From: Streptomyces sp. NBC_00440 | Lineage (GTDB): Bacteria; Actinomycetota; Actinomycetes; Streptomycetales; Streptomycetaceae | Length of the DNA stretch: 64,000 bases | Assembly (NCBI RefSeq): GCF_036014215.1 | Contig: NZ_CP107921.1 | Location: 3,840,001-3,904,000, forward strand | Reading direction: 5' to 3' | Part shown: in pieces, positions 56,521 through 64,000 of the stretch | Numbering within the stretch: the stretch's first letter is position 1 | Layout: every line of letters begins with the position of its first letter | Position numbers and translations under genes: made by a program | The notes under the pieces: generated by a model | What the model saw: the letters and a program-made list of their open reading frames with translations, nothing else | Told to the model about the DNA's origin: nothing | Databases searched by the model: none

Positions 56521-57840
56521 ATGCGGTGGCTACGGGGATGGCGGAAGCGGGGAGGGTTCGCACAGGCCGACCTCTACGCACGCGCGACGATATACGCCCT
56601 GCTGTGGCTGGCCGTCGCCCTGCAGGTGATGTTCAGCGTGACGCGCCCGGTCCGTCACTCCGGGGCGCCCACCGCGCTGATCGCCGCGTCCTGCCTGCTC
56701 GCGGTCGCACAGGGGGTGTACTGCACCTCGCTGGCCTCCGGTGGTCTGGCCGAGTATCTGGGCCAAACCACGCTCTCCCGGCGGCTGGTGGCCTTCGGGG
56801 CGGGTCTGATGGTGATGAGTCTGGTGGCTGTTCTGGTGCTCGCCTCGGCCGTCGGGCTGCGGGACTTCCCCGACGCGGCGGTGATGCTGTGTGCCGCTGT
56901 GATGCCGTTCACGATGACGCACAGCCTGATTGTTCGGAAGCGGGTGTCGGCCCTGGTGCAGCTGGGCGCCCTGGTCGCGGTGTGCGGGGCGGTCCTGCTG
57001 CTCGGCGGTGACCGGCAGCTCGTCGGTGCCTGCATTGCCGGCATGGTGTGCGGACCCGCGTGGTACGCCATCACCACCCGCTGCTCGGCCTGGCATCTGG
57101 GCGTGATGTGGAAGCTGCACGAGGCCAAGGACGTGGAGGCGCGGCTGGCCGTCGCGGAGGAGCGCCTGCGGTTCGGCCGGGATCTGCACGATGTGATGGG
57201 GCGCAATCTCGCCGTGATCGCGCTGAAGAGCGAGCTGGCGGTGCAGTTGGCCCGGCGGGGGCGGCCGGAGGCAGTGGACCAGATGACCGAGGTGCAGCGC
57301 ATGGCACACGAAGCGCACCGGGAGGTACGTGACGTGGTGCGGGGATACCGGGGAGTGGACCTCGCCACGGAACTGGGCGGAGCCCAGGGCGTGTTGGAGG
57401 CGGCCGGTATCGAGTGCACCGTCACCGGACCGCCGGACGAGCTTCCGGCAGACGTGCAGTCGGCGCTCGGCTGGGTCGTCCGGGAAGCCGCCACCAATGT
57501 CCTGCGCCATGGGGACGCCCGGCGCTGCACCGTCGCGGTGGCCAGATCGGCATCCGGTGCGACTCTGACCGTCGAGAACGACGGAGCGGTCGGCGGGAGC
57601 GGCAGCGGCGCCTCCCCGGGCACCGGGCTCGCCGGGCTGCGGGAGCGGCTGACCGCCGTGGACGGCACACTGACGGCCGGCCCGGCCCCCGGTGGGAGAT
57701 TCCGCCTCACCGCGGACGTACCGCTGCCCGACACCGCCAGGGCGGACCCCACCTCGGCCATGCGCACCTCCGCCCCAGGGGCAGCCGCAGAGGCAGCAGA
57801 AGAGTCAGCAGCAGAAACAACAGAAGAGGCAACCGCATGA
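56521..57840 (+). CDS. Sensor histidine kinase (HisKA_3, DesK-like)
   Basis: A 439-residue kinase. Five to six membrane helices occupy the first 185 residues. The phospho-accepting His is in FGRDLHDVMGRNLAVIALKSELA, and the ATPase N-box reads REAATNVLRHG; the G-box is GTGLAGLRERL. The tail is rich in Ala/Glu. ATG 56521 has a GGAG site. It is expected to sense a membrane or envelope signal and phosphorylate the next gene's product, with which it overlaps by 4 bp. Confidence 0.93.
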   Translation: MRWLRGWRKRGGFAQADLYARATIYALLWLAVALQVMFSVTRPVRHSGAPTALIAASCLLAVAQGVYCTSLASGGLAEYLGQTTLSRRLVAFGAGLMVMSLVAVLVLASAVGLRDFPDAAVMLCAAVMPFTMTHSLIVRKRVSALVQLGALVAVCGAVLLLGGDRQLVGACIAGMVCGPAWYAITTRCSAWHLGVMWKLHEAKDVEARLAVAEERLRFGRDLHDVMGRNLAVIALKSELAVQLARRGRPEAVDQMTEVQRMAHEAHREVRDVVRGYRGVDLATELGGAQGVLEAAGIECTVTGPPDELPADVQSALGWVVREAATNVLRHGDARRCTVAVARSASGATLTVENDGAVGGSGSGASPGTGLAGLRERLTAVDGTLTAGPAPGGRFRLTADVPLPDTARADPTSAMRTSAPGAAAEAAEESAAETTEEATA

Positions 57841-58553
57841 CCGACCCGTCACCGGTACCCGCGCCTGGGGCCGCGTCCGTACCGGCGCCCGTCCCCGCAT
57901 CCGTACGGGCGTCCGTCCCTCCGACGGTTCCCGCACCCGTTGCCGCGCCCATACGCGTGCTGCTCGCGGACGACGAGCACCTCATCCGGGGAGCGCTCGC
58001 CGCGCTGCTCGGGCTGGAGGACGACCTGGTGGTCGTGGCCGAGGCCGCGTCCGGCCCCGAAGCGCTCGCCATGGCGCGGGCGCACCGGCCCGACGTGGCG
58101 GTGCTCGACCTTCAGATGCCGGGGGCCGACGGTGTGAGTGTGGCCACATCCCTGCGCACCGCGCTCCCCGAGTGCCGCTGCATGATCGTCACCAGCCATG
58201 GGCGGCCCGGCCATCTCAAACGGGCTCTCTCCGCCGGGGTGAAGGGGTTCGTTCCGAAGACTGTTTCCGCACAACGGCTGGCCGAGATCATCCGGACGGT
58301 GCGGGCCGGAGGGCGTTATGTGGACCCGGAGTTGGCAGCCGATGCGATCTCCGCCGGGGACTCACCCCTCACGGCCCGGGAGGTCGAGGTGCTTGAGCTG
58401 GCAGCGGACGGCGCACCGATCGCGGAGATCGCCGAACGGGCCTCGCTGTCGCAGGGGACGGTGCGGAACTATCTGTCGTCGGCCGCGTCGAAGCTGGGAG
58501 CGGAGAACCGTCATACCGCGGTGCGTCTCGCACGGGAGCGCGGTTGGGTATAG
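57837..58553 (+). CDS. LuxR/NarL-family response regulator
   Basis: A 238-residue regulator. A 38-residue Pro/Ala/Val-rich N-terminal extension is unusual for the family. The receiver has the acidic pair in LLADDEHLIR, phospho-Asp in VAVLDLQMPGADG, Thr in CMIVTSHG and Lys in FVPKTVSA. The C-terminal helix-turn-helix is LTAREVEVLELAADGAPIAEIAERASLSQGTVRNYLSSAASKLG. It overlaps the kinase gene and probably controls the ABC operon through the palindrome at 54474. The -10 box of tRNA-Gly copy 2 lies across its stop codon. Confidence 0.93.
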   Translation: MTDPSPVPAPGAASVPAPVPASVRASVPPTVPAPVAAPIRVLLADDEHLIRGALAALLGLEDDLVVVAEAASGPEALAMARAHRPDVAVLDLQMPGADGVSVATSLRTALPECRCMIVTSHGRPGHLKRALSAGVKGFVPKTVSAQRLAEIIRTVRAGGRYVDPELAADAISAGDSPLTAREVEVLELAADGAPIAEIAERASLSQGTVRNYLSSAASKLGAENRHTAVRLARERGWV

Positions 58554-58554
58554 T
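58549..58554 (+). promoter_or_regulatory. -10 box of tRNA-Gly(GCC) copy 2
   Basis: TATAGT overlaps the response regulator stop codon. The stretch GGGTA(T/G)AGTGGT(C/G)TTCGC is shared with the promoter region of copy 1. Confidence 0.5.
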
Positions 58555-58574
58555 GGTCTTCGCGCACAGCGCAT

Positions 58575-58647
58575 GCGGACGTAGCTCAGTTGGTAGAGCG
58601 CAACCTTGCCAAGGTTGAGGTCGCCAGTTCGAACCTGGTCGTCCGCT
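58575..58647 (+). tRNA. tRNA-Gly (GCC), copy 2
   Basis: Identical over 73 nt to the gene at 54263, with the same CAGCAGGAA spacer and an equivalent terminator behind it. Confidence 0.95.
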
Positions 58648-58660
58648 CAGCAGCAGGAAA

Positions 58661-58697
58661 GAGAAGCCCCCGGCCGGATTCCGGCCGGGGGCTTCTC
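58661..58697 (+). terminator. Terminator of tRNA-Gly(GCC) copy 2
   Basis: GAGAAGCCCCCGGCCGGA pairs perfectly with its complement across a one-base centre; effectively a long stem with a small loop. Confidence 0.85.
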
Positions 58698-58728
58698 CGC
58701 GCGTGGGGCCCTCCCACCCGGGAGCTCA

Positions 58729-58818
58729 CGAAGGGCCCCGAGCTCTGACCAACGGGCTACGGGCCCTTCGCGCTGACGCCAACCAGCGGTGTCACCCGAG
58801 CCGGAGGGCCCGGGTGAC
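58729..58818 (-). terminator. Two hairpins after purC
   Basis: GTCACCCG/CGGGTGAC (58791-58818) lies 25 bp after the purC stop, followed by CGAAGGGCCC/GGGCCCTTCG (58729-58770). The loop of the second reads, on the minus strand, GTAGCCCGTTGGTCAGAGCT, which resembles a tRNA D-arm. Confidence 0.6.
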
Positions 58819-58842
58819 GGTTAGGACGCTGCTGCGACGCGG

Positions 58843-59742
58843 CTACGACCAGGGGGTCCCGGTCAGCAGCTCGTAGGCCTCCACATACTTCGCCCGGGTC
58901 GCATCCACGATCTCCTGCGGGAGTGCGGGCGGCGGCAGTTCGCCCTTGCGGTCCCAGCCGGAAGCGTCCGACGTCAGCCAGTCGCGCACGAACTGCTTGT
59001 CGTACGAGGGCTGCGCATGGCCCGGCTCCCAGTCGGCGGCGGGCCAGAAGCGGGACGAGTCCGGAGTCAGCACCTCGTCGGCGATGACGAGTTGATCGCC
59101 GTCATAACCGAACTCGAACTTCGTGTCGGCGAGGATGATGCCCCGCTCGCGCGCGATGCCGCGGGCCCGCTCATACACGTCGAGGGTCGTACGGCGCAGA
59201 TCGAAGGCGGTCTCCGCGCCGGTCTGGCGGGCGACTTCCTCGTAGCTCACGTTCTCGTCGTGGTCACCGACAGCCGCCTTGGTGGCCGGCGTGAAGATCG
59301 GCGCCGGGAGTTCGGAACCGTCGGTCAGCCCCTCCGGCAGCGCGAGACCGCAGACGGTGCGGTGTGCCTCGTACTCCAGCAGACCCGAACCGGTGAGGTA
59401 GCCACGGGCCACGCACTCCACCGGGACCATCCGCAGCGACCTGCAGACCAGGGTGCGGCCCGCCCAGTCGGCGGGGACGCCGGCCGGCAGGTCGGTGGAG
59501 ATGACGTGGTGCGGTACGAGATCGGCGAGCTGGTCGAACCACCACAGCGACAGCTGGGTGAGCACCCGGCCCTTGTCGGGGATCTCGGTGGGCAGCACCC
59601 AGTCGTACGCGGACAAACGGTCGCTGGCGACCATCACGAGGTCGCCCGCCTCGTTCTGGTACAGGTCGCGCACCTTGCCGGTGTGCAGGTGTACCAGGCC
59701 CGGCACCTCAAGAGGCTCGGGCTTTTCTACGAATCCGGACAC
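58843..59742 (-). CDS. purC: SAICAR synthase
   Basis: A 299-residue enzyme that joins aspartate to CAIR with ATP. Seen: HLHTGKVRDLYQNEAGDLVMVASDRLSAYDWVLPTEIPDKGRVLTQLS, PVECVARGYLTGSG, ADTKFEFGYDGDQLVIADEVLTPDSSRFW and SYDKQFVRDWL. The GTG start (VSGFVEKP) follows GGGGAGGAA. A standalone unit with hairpins behind it, upstream neighbour on the same strand is the formamidase-like gene. Confidence 0.97.
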   Translation of the reverse strand: MSGFVEKPEPLEVPGLVHLHTGKVRDLYQNEAGDLVMVASDRLSAYDWVLPTEIPDKGRVLTQLSLWWFDQLADLVPHHVISTDLPAGVPADWAGRTLVCRSLRMVPVECVARGYLTGSGLLEYEAHRTVCGLALPEGLTDGSELPAPIFTPATKAAVGDHDENVSYEEVARQTGAETAFDLRRTTLDVYERARGIARERGIILADTKFEFGYDGDQLVIADEVLTPDSSRFWPAADWEPGHAQPSYDKQFVRDWLTSDASGWDRKGELPPPALPQEIVDATRAKYVEAYELLTGTPWS

Positions 59743-59891
59743 GGTTCCTCCCCGTGGTTCTGTCCAAGCGGTGGGGTCGGAGTCGATTCTCCCGTATGCG
59801 CCGCGTGCGGGCCCCGCCAGGGTCGGCCCGCGGCCCGACGGTGTTGCCGGAGGAGGGTTGGACAGCGTCCGGTGGCGGGCCGGTCGCCTGA

Positions 59892-61349
59892 TCAGTCGCG
59901 CTTGCAGATGCGGTCGAGGAGGTTGGCCGTCGCGCGCTGGATCCGGGAATCCACGTGGCCCGGGCGGTCCAGCGCGGGCGACCAGGCGAAGGTGCCCGAG
60001 GCGAAGACGAGCGAGCCGGAAGGGGCGCGGTACAGGGACGTCTCCTGGTGCCGCATGGTCCCCTCGCTGTCCTCGTACGGCGAGTGGGCGAGCAGGATCC
60101 GGCTCTCGTGCTGCGGGAGAGCGGTGCGCGGGAAGTAGCGGTCGGCCTCGCCCGCGACCAGACCGGCGAGTTCGTCGCCCTCCCCCGCGCCGGTCGCGTC
60201 CCAGAGCCAGTGCTCGGCGTTCCGTACGACCAGCGGGCTCGGGTCGGGGACCCGCCCGGCGTACTGGATGCCGAGGAGCTGCTGTTCCGGACGGTCGATC
60301 TCGCGCCACAGCGTGGGCTTTCCGGGACCGCGGCGTTTGCGGCAGGTGAGGAGCCGGTCCGGGACACCGGACGGGGACGGGCCGAGGTCGACCTGCCAGT
60401 ACATGGTGTTGGCCGAGAGGAAGACGAGGGAGGTGCCGTGCTCGCGGGCGGCCTCCGTCGTACGCCGCATGGGGACCGACCAGTACTCGTCATGGCCGGG
60501 GAAGACCAGGCCGCGGTAGCGGGTGGGGTCGATGCGCCCGGCGTGCAGATCGCGGGCGTCGGCATAGGCGAGGTCGTATCCGTAGCGCTCGGCCCAGCGG
60601 ATGAAGTCGTAGGCGTGGCCCACGTGCAGGGGCAGGCCGGCGCCCGCGTAGGGCCGGTCGAAGGAGACCGTGGTGGCGGCGTCCTCCTCGCCGAGGAGAC
60701 GGCCCACGCCGTCCCACGCGTGGTAGAGGCTGGCGCCGGTGTGCCCGTCCTCCGGGTAGAGGTTGTAGGCCTGCCAGGTCACGTCGGGCAGGAGGAGCAG
60801 CAGATCCGCCGGGTGGCTGTCCCGGACCGTGAAGGGGATGTGGGAGCGGTAGCCGTCGACGGTGGTGAGCACCGCGACATAGGCCCCGATCGACCAGTAC
60901 GAAGGAATCTGCAGCCGCCAGGAGAGCCACCAGTGATGGCAGGAGACCGTGCGGTCGGCGGTGAGCGGGGGCGGCTGCACGATGCCGGAGATCCGCGGGC
61001 TTGTGGTGATCTTCGCCGCGCCGTCGCCGCCGTAGTGACCGATGCGGTAGATGTCGACGGAGAACTGCTGGGGCGGGTCGACCGTGACATGGAAGTCGAT
61101 GGCCTCGCCCGGGGCGGCCGCGCCGTTCGACGCGAACCCCTTGATCTGCTTCTTCACGTCGTCGGCGGTGCGCGGACCGCCGGAGCGGTGGTGCGGAGCG
61201 TCCGGGGCGTACCAGGGGACGACATGACCGGTGTCGTCGAAGTAGTGCTCGCTCCCGCGAAGCCAGGGCAGCGGGCCCTGTCCGAACGGATCCGAGACGG
61301 CGTGCGCGAGGGCCCCCGATTCCCAGCGCCGGATCTGCTCCGCCCCCAT
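59892..61349 (-). CDS. N,N-dimethylformamidase beta-subunit-like protein
   Basis: A 485-residue soluble protein. It resembles the large subunit of N,N-dimethylformamidase: an early beta-rich domain (VDIYRIGHYGGDGAAKI) and a glutamine-amidotransferase-like domain with YGYDLAYADARDLH, RGLVFPGHDEYWSVPMRRTTEAAREHGTSLVFLSANTMYWQVDL. No small-subunit gene is adjacent. Activity on formamides is not assured. ATG 61349 has GGGGAG upstream and avoids a non-coding-like extension to 61433. Confidence 0.8.
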   Translation of the reverse strand: MGAEQIRRWESGALAHAVSDPFGQGPLPWLRGSEHYFDDTGHVVPWYAPDAPHHRSGGPRTADDVKKQIKGFASNGAAAPGEAIDFHVTVDPPQQFSVDIYRIGHYGGDGAAKITTSPRISGIVQPPPLTADRTVSCHHWWLSWRLQIPSYWSIGAYVAVLTTVDGYRSHIPFTVRDSHPADLLLLLPDVTWQAYNLYPEDGHTGASLYHAWDGVGRLLGEEDAATTVSFDRPYAGAGLPLHVGHAYDFIRWAERYGYDLAYADARDLHAGRIDPTRYRGLVFPGHDEYWSVPMRRTTEAAREHGTSLVFLSANTMYWQVDLGPSPSGVPDRLLTCRKRRGPGKPTLWREIDRPEQQLLGIQYAGRVPDPSPLVVRNAEHWLWDATGAGEGDELAGLVAGEADRYFPRTALPQHESRILLAHSPYEDSEGTMRHQETSLYRAPSGSLVFASGTFAWSPALDRPGHVDSRIQRATANLLDRICKRD

Positions 61350-61757
61350 GCGGCTCCCCTTCCCTCGGCCACTCAGGCACAACAGTGATGCACCGACTGT
61401 CAGCGACCGGCCCCAGCACATCACATAAGGCACTCACTCCGTCACTGTTCGTCGCGAATTGGCGAGGAGAGTGCCGAAATCGTGGAATGATCCAGGGAAG
61501 ATGCCGGGAAGTTCCGGGCGCGGTTTTCCGTGTCTCTCCGGCTCTCCGGCTGCCTGTCTCTCCGCTGTCTCTGCCCGTCCCTCTTGTCGCACGAGGCGAA
61601 CCATGTGCACGAGGCGAACCAGGCGCAGCGCAGCTGTCACACGAACGGTGTCGCCCGGCGGTTTCCACACGACAGCCGTCAGTCCACCTGAGCCACACCG
61701 CGCGACCGGCCCGGGTGCGGCGCCACATCGGCCGCCGCACGCCGCCACCCACCCGGC
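61350..61757. other. Intergenic region with an 18-bp-period direct repeat
   Basis: GCACGAGGCGAACCA occurs at 61589-61603 and 61607-61621. A pyrimidine-rich CTCTCCGGCTCTCCGGCTGCC stretch (split: CTCTCCGGCT repeated) precedes it. No gene or terminator is convincing; the region should hold the promoter of the formamidase-like gene near its left end. Confidence 0.45.
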
Positions 61758-63476
61758 TCACACCAGCCGTACCGGCTTCTCCGCGCGCACCCCCACTGCC
61801 GTCAGCCACCCCTGCAACGGCTCCCCGTCGCCGTCCTCCACCAGGCTCATCACGTGCCCGCCCAGGTCCGCCCTGCGCTCGCCGCCCACCAGCAGCGCGG
61901 GACCGTCCAGCCAGTCCAGGCCGGGTGCCGCGCCGGCCGTGTCCACCGCGGCGCAGCAGACCATCGCGGTGACATGGTCGGCCAGCAGATCACGCCCGAT
62001 ACGGGGCGGCTGGAGCGGGAAGAGCGGGATCGCCCCGGTGTCCCAGAGCTCCTCGCCCTCCAGGATGCCGCCCGGCACGGGTGCCGGCGCTGCGGCCTCC
62101 TCGCGGGCGACCTCGGCGGTGACGGCAGCCGCCAGCGCCTCCGTGTCGTCGGCTGCGAGATGGTCCAGGACGCGGGCCAGCGTCGGGCCGCCCGGATCCT
62201 CCTCCGCGGCCGGACCCGCTTCGGCCCTGCGGCGCACGCCCAGCTGGTCCAGGACGCGGTGCAGCCTGGCCGCTTCCGTACGCCATTTCCGGTCGACGAC
62301 CTCTTCCGGGTACTGCTGCCAGTCCACCGGGGACCAGTCGGGGCCGGTGTCGGCCGGGCCGCCGTGGAAGAGCCTGGCCGCGAGGAGGGAGGTGGCGGCG
62401 TCGATCGCGCCCGGCTCCTCCAGCAGGTCGCAGGCAGGGCGCTCGCCCAGCCGGGAGGTGAAGCCGTCGGCCAGGCGGTCCCTGCGCGACAGCTCGGTGA
62501 GCGCGGAGACCACCCCGGCGTCGAGCCGGGAGGGCCAGCGCCCCATCCGCCAGGCGGGCAGCGCTACCCGGGTCAGCAGCCTGTCCCAGCCCGCGTAGGC
62601 CAGGCCCACCTGCTCCTGGGCGACGATCCGCAGCCCGTAGTCCACAGCCTGTGCACGGTCCGAAGCGGCAGCCGCCACGCCGCGCTCCATCTCGGCCGCA
62701 TGGCCGCGGCAACTGCGCAGCAGCAGCCGCGCGGTCCAGCCGATGAAGCCGTACGCGATCCGCCGCACCGGGCCGAGCCCGGCCCGGGACGAGACGGCGA
62801 CCGCCGCGTCCAGCCCCCGTACGAACCGGCGCGAGGCCGCGATGTCGGGGTGCGCCGAGGGTCCCGTACCGGCGATGACCGGCGCGAGGAGGGCCCGCAG
62901 CTCGGCCACCCGCATCCACCACAGGAAGGGCGAGCCAATGACCAGCACGGGGGCGTCCGCCACCCGGCCGGAACGCACCGACCGTATTCCGCGCATTCCG
63001 CGCACGGCGCCCAGCGGTCCGCCGGATATGGACTGCGCGGCGGGGTGCGAACGGTCCTCCAGCCAGCTGTCGCAGTCGGGCGTCAGCGCTATCGCCGACG
63101 GGACAGGCACTTCGAGCCGGTCCGCGAGGTCCCGCACCATCCGGTGCAGGTCGGGCGCGGATGCCTCGGTGAGCGCCACCGTCGGGCTGACGGCGGGCCC
63201 GGCCCTGGCGATCACGGCTCCCACGACAGCGGCCACCCCGGCCACCACCACCGCGAACCCCGTCACCACCCACCGCGCCACGTCCCAGCTCCCGCCGCTG
63301 AGGCGGCCCATGGCACCGCCCGCCAGCAGCACGACCGCGACCGCGGCCGGCAGCAGCGCGACGGCCAGGGCTCTGCCCCGGACCGCCAGAACGGCCAGCG
63401 CATGGGCGCGTGCGCCCTGCGCACCCCGCTTGCCACGCGGATTCACGCGCGCATCACTCGTACGGTTCTCGGACAC
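61758..63476 (-). CDS. Membrane protein with degenerate M48-like domain
   Basis: A 572-residue protein with two N-terminal membrane helices (about 35-90). The following part resembles HtpX/M48 proteases: LTEASAPDLHRMVRDLADRLEVP, then VLVIGSPFLWWMRVAELRALLAPVIAG, where the protease would have an HExxH helix (AHELGH). Here no HExxH exists, so zinc catalysis is not expected. The C-terminal half is helical and of no known family. It may be a scaffold or inhibitor derived from a protease. It lies directly after purD on the same strand. The M48 link is pattern recognition, not alignment. Confidence 0.65.
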   Translation of the reverse strand: MSENRTSDARVNPRGKRGAQGARAHALAVLAVRGRALAVALLPAAVAVVLLAGGAMGRLSGGSWDVARWVVTGFAVVVAGVAAVVGAVIARAGPAVSPTVALTEASAPDLHRMVRDLADRLEVPVPSAIALTPDCDSWLEDRSHPAAQSISGGPLGAVRGMRGIRSVRSGRVADAPVLVIGSPFLWWMRVAELRALLAPVIAGTGPSAHPDIAASRRFVRGLDAAVAVSSRAGLGPVRRIAYGFIGWTARLLLRSCRGHAAEMERGVAAAASDRAQAVDYGLRIVAQEQVGLAYAGWDRLLTRVALPAWRMGRWPSRLDAGVVSALTELSRRDRLADGFTSRLGERPACDLLEEPGAIDAATSLLAARLFHGGPADTGPDWSPVDWQQYPEEVVDRKWRTEAARLHRVLDQLGVRRRAEAGPAAEEDPGGPTLARVLDHLAADDTEALAAAVTAEVAREEAAAPAPVPGGILEGEELWDTGAIPLFPLQPPRIGRDLLADHVTAMVCCAAVDTAGAAPGLDWLDGPALLVGGERRADLGGHVMSLVEDGDGEPLQGWLTAVGVRAEKPVRLV

Positions 63477-63678
63477 GGCTGGACGTCACCCCCCTCTGCC
63501 CTGCGACGGCTTTGCTCACTCCCCCACTGTGGCACCCGCCACTGACATCGCAATGCCGGTGGGCCAAGTGCCGGAACGCCTGCGCCGCAGACTAGTTGGG
63601 GTCCCGGCAAGCGTCATCCGGATGGGGCAGCCGTCACTCGATGGAATGGCTTTGGGTAAAGGTGCTGACGCGAAGCCG
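63477..63678. other. Spacer between purD and M48-like gene
   Basis: About 200 bp with no gene, tRNA or strong hairpin recognised; it should hold the promoter of the downstream minus-strand gene. Confidence 0.4.
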
Positions 63679-64000
63679 TCAGATGGCTGCGGCTTTCGCA
63701 GCGATGTCCGTACGATGCTGCGCCCCGTCGAGCCGCACCCTGCCCAGCGCGGTGTACGCGCGCTCACGGGCCTCGCCCAGGTCGGCACCGGTAGCGGTCA
63801 CCGAGAGCACCCGGCCGCCCGCGCTCACCACCGCGTCGCCTTCCTGCCTGGTGCCGGCGTGCAGAACGTACGCATGGGGCGCATCCTGGGCCGCCACCTC
63901 GTCGAGCCCGTCGATGGGGTCACCGGTGCGGGGGGTGTCCGGGTAGTTGTGCGAGGCGATGACGACGGTCACAGCAGCCTCGTCGCGCCAGTTCAGCGCG
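63679..64000 (-). CDS. purD: Phosphoribosylamine-glycine ligase, C-terminal part
   Basis: The minus-strand frame is open to the window edge and reads ALNWRDEAAVTVVIASHNYP, then TPRTGDPIDGLDEV, GTRQEGDAVVSAGGRVLSVTATG and ARERAYTALGRVRLDGAQHRTDIAAKA. This is the C-terminal domain of PurD (GAR synthetase), about 107 of the expected roughly 420 residues; the rest lies beyond position 64000. PurD couples phosphoribosylamine with glycine, the second step of the purine pathway. Confidence 0.95.
   Translation of the reverse strand, partial: ALNWRDEAAVTVVIASHNYPDTPRTGDPIDGLDEVAAQDAPHAYVLHAGTRQEGDAVVSAGGRVLSVTATGADLGEARERAYTALGRVRLDGAQHRTDIAAKAAAI

Overview
The window is very GC-rich, with GTG starts, AGGAGG-type ribosome binding sites, TANNNT -10 boxes placed so close to start codons that several messages look leaderless, and a gene set typical of a Streptomyces chromosome core (bldC, vdh, an Lsr2-like protein, many PP2C/STAS/ATP-binding regulators, ECF and AfsR-type regulators). 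Gene content and order agree with my recollection of the S. coelicolor SCO4068-SCO4122 region; that comparison is from memory and was not run.

Layout. 0.2-9 kb: divergent MarR/MFS pair, a PAS-SpoIIE-HATPase phosphatase, a type II NADH dehydrogenase divergent from a TetR regulator (probable atrA), and an ECF sigma factor fused to a zinc-finger-like, membrane and NPCBM module. 9-21 kb: an AfsR-type regulator that overlaps the ECF gene tail to tail, an orphan asparagine-synthase-like protein, a sporulation-associated HTH/TPR-like regulator, an L-2-hydroxyglutarate-type oxidase, trmB, a PrsW-type protease and an aldo/keto reductase. 21-29 kb: an M23 endopeptidase behind a c-di-AMP (ydaO-type) riboswitch, then a phosphatase / initiator tRNA / anti-sigma ATPase / MarR / STAS / degenerate-phosphatase group, a serine hydrolase remnant, tRNA-Lys and a VOC protein. 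29-42 kb: DEAD-box helicase, lipoprotein, small zincin, membrane phosphoesterase, a MITE-like inverted-repeat element, the tRNA-Glu/Asp/Phe cluster, a DUF3533-like membrane protein, hrpA, a second tRNA-Asp, and bldC. 42-64 kb: vdh, a DUF3073 protein and the purine biosynthesis region (purM, purF, purSQL, purC, partial purD) with an Lsr2-type nucleoid protein, an ABC transporter plus two-component system between two near-identical tRNA-Gly(GCC) genes, and a degenerate M48-like membrane protein.

How it works together. The purine genes supply most de novo steps to AICAR; PurS, PurQ and PurL are translationally coupled and form one FGAM synthase. The regulators form modules: partner switching (24.9-27.9 kb), development (bldC, sporulation-associated regulator) and envelope sensing (ECF-NPCBM, c-di-AMP riboswitch with M23 peptidase). 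No CRISPR array, prophage or complete insertion sequence was seen. The least conventional items are the ECF-NPCBM fusion, the asparagine-synthase-like protein with an altered PP-loop, the MITE-like element beside the tRNA cluster, the degenerate phosphatase and protease paralogues, and several strong palindromes or RBS-masking hairpins.
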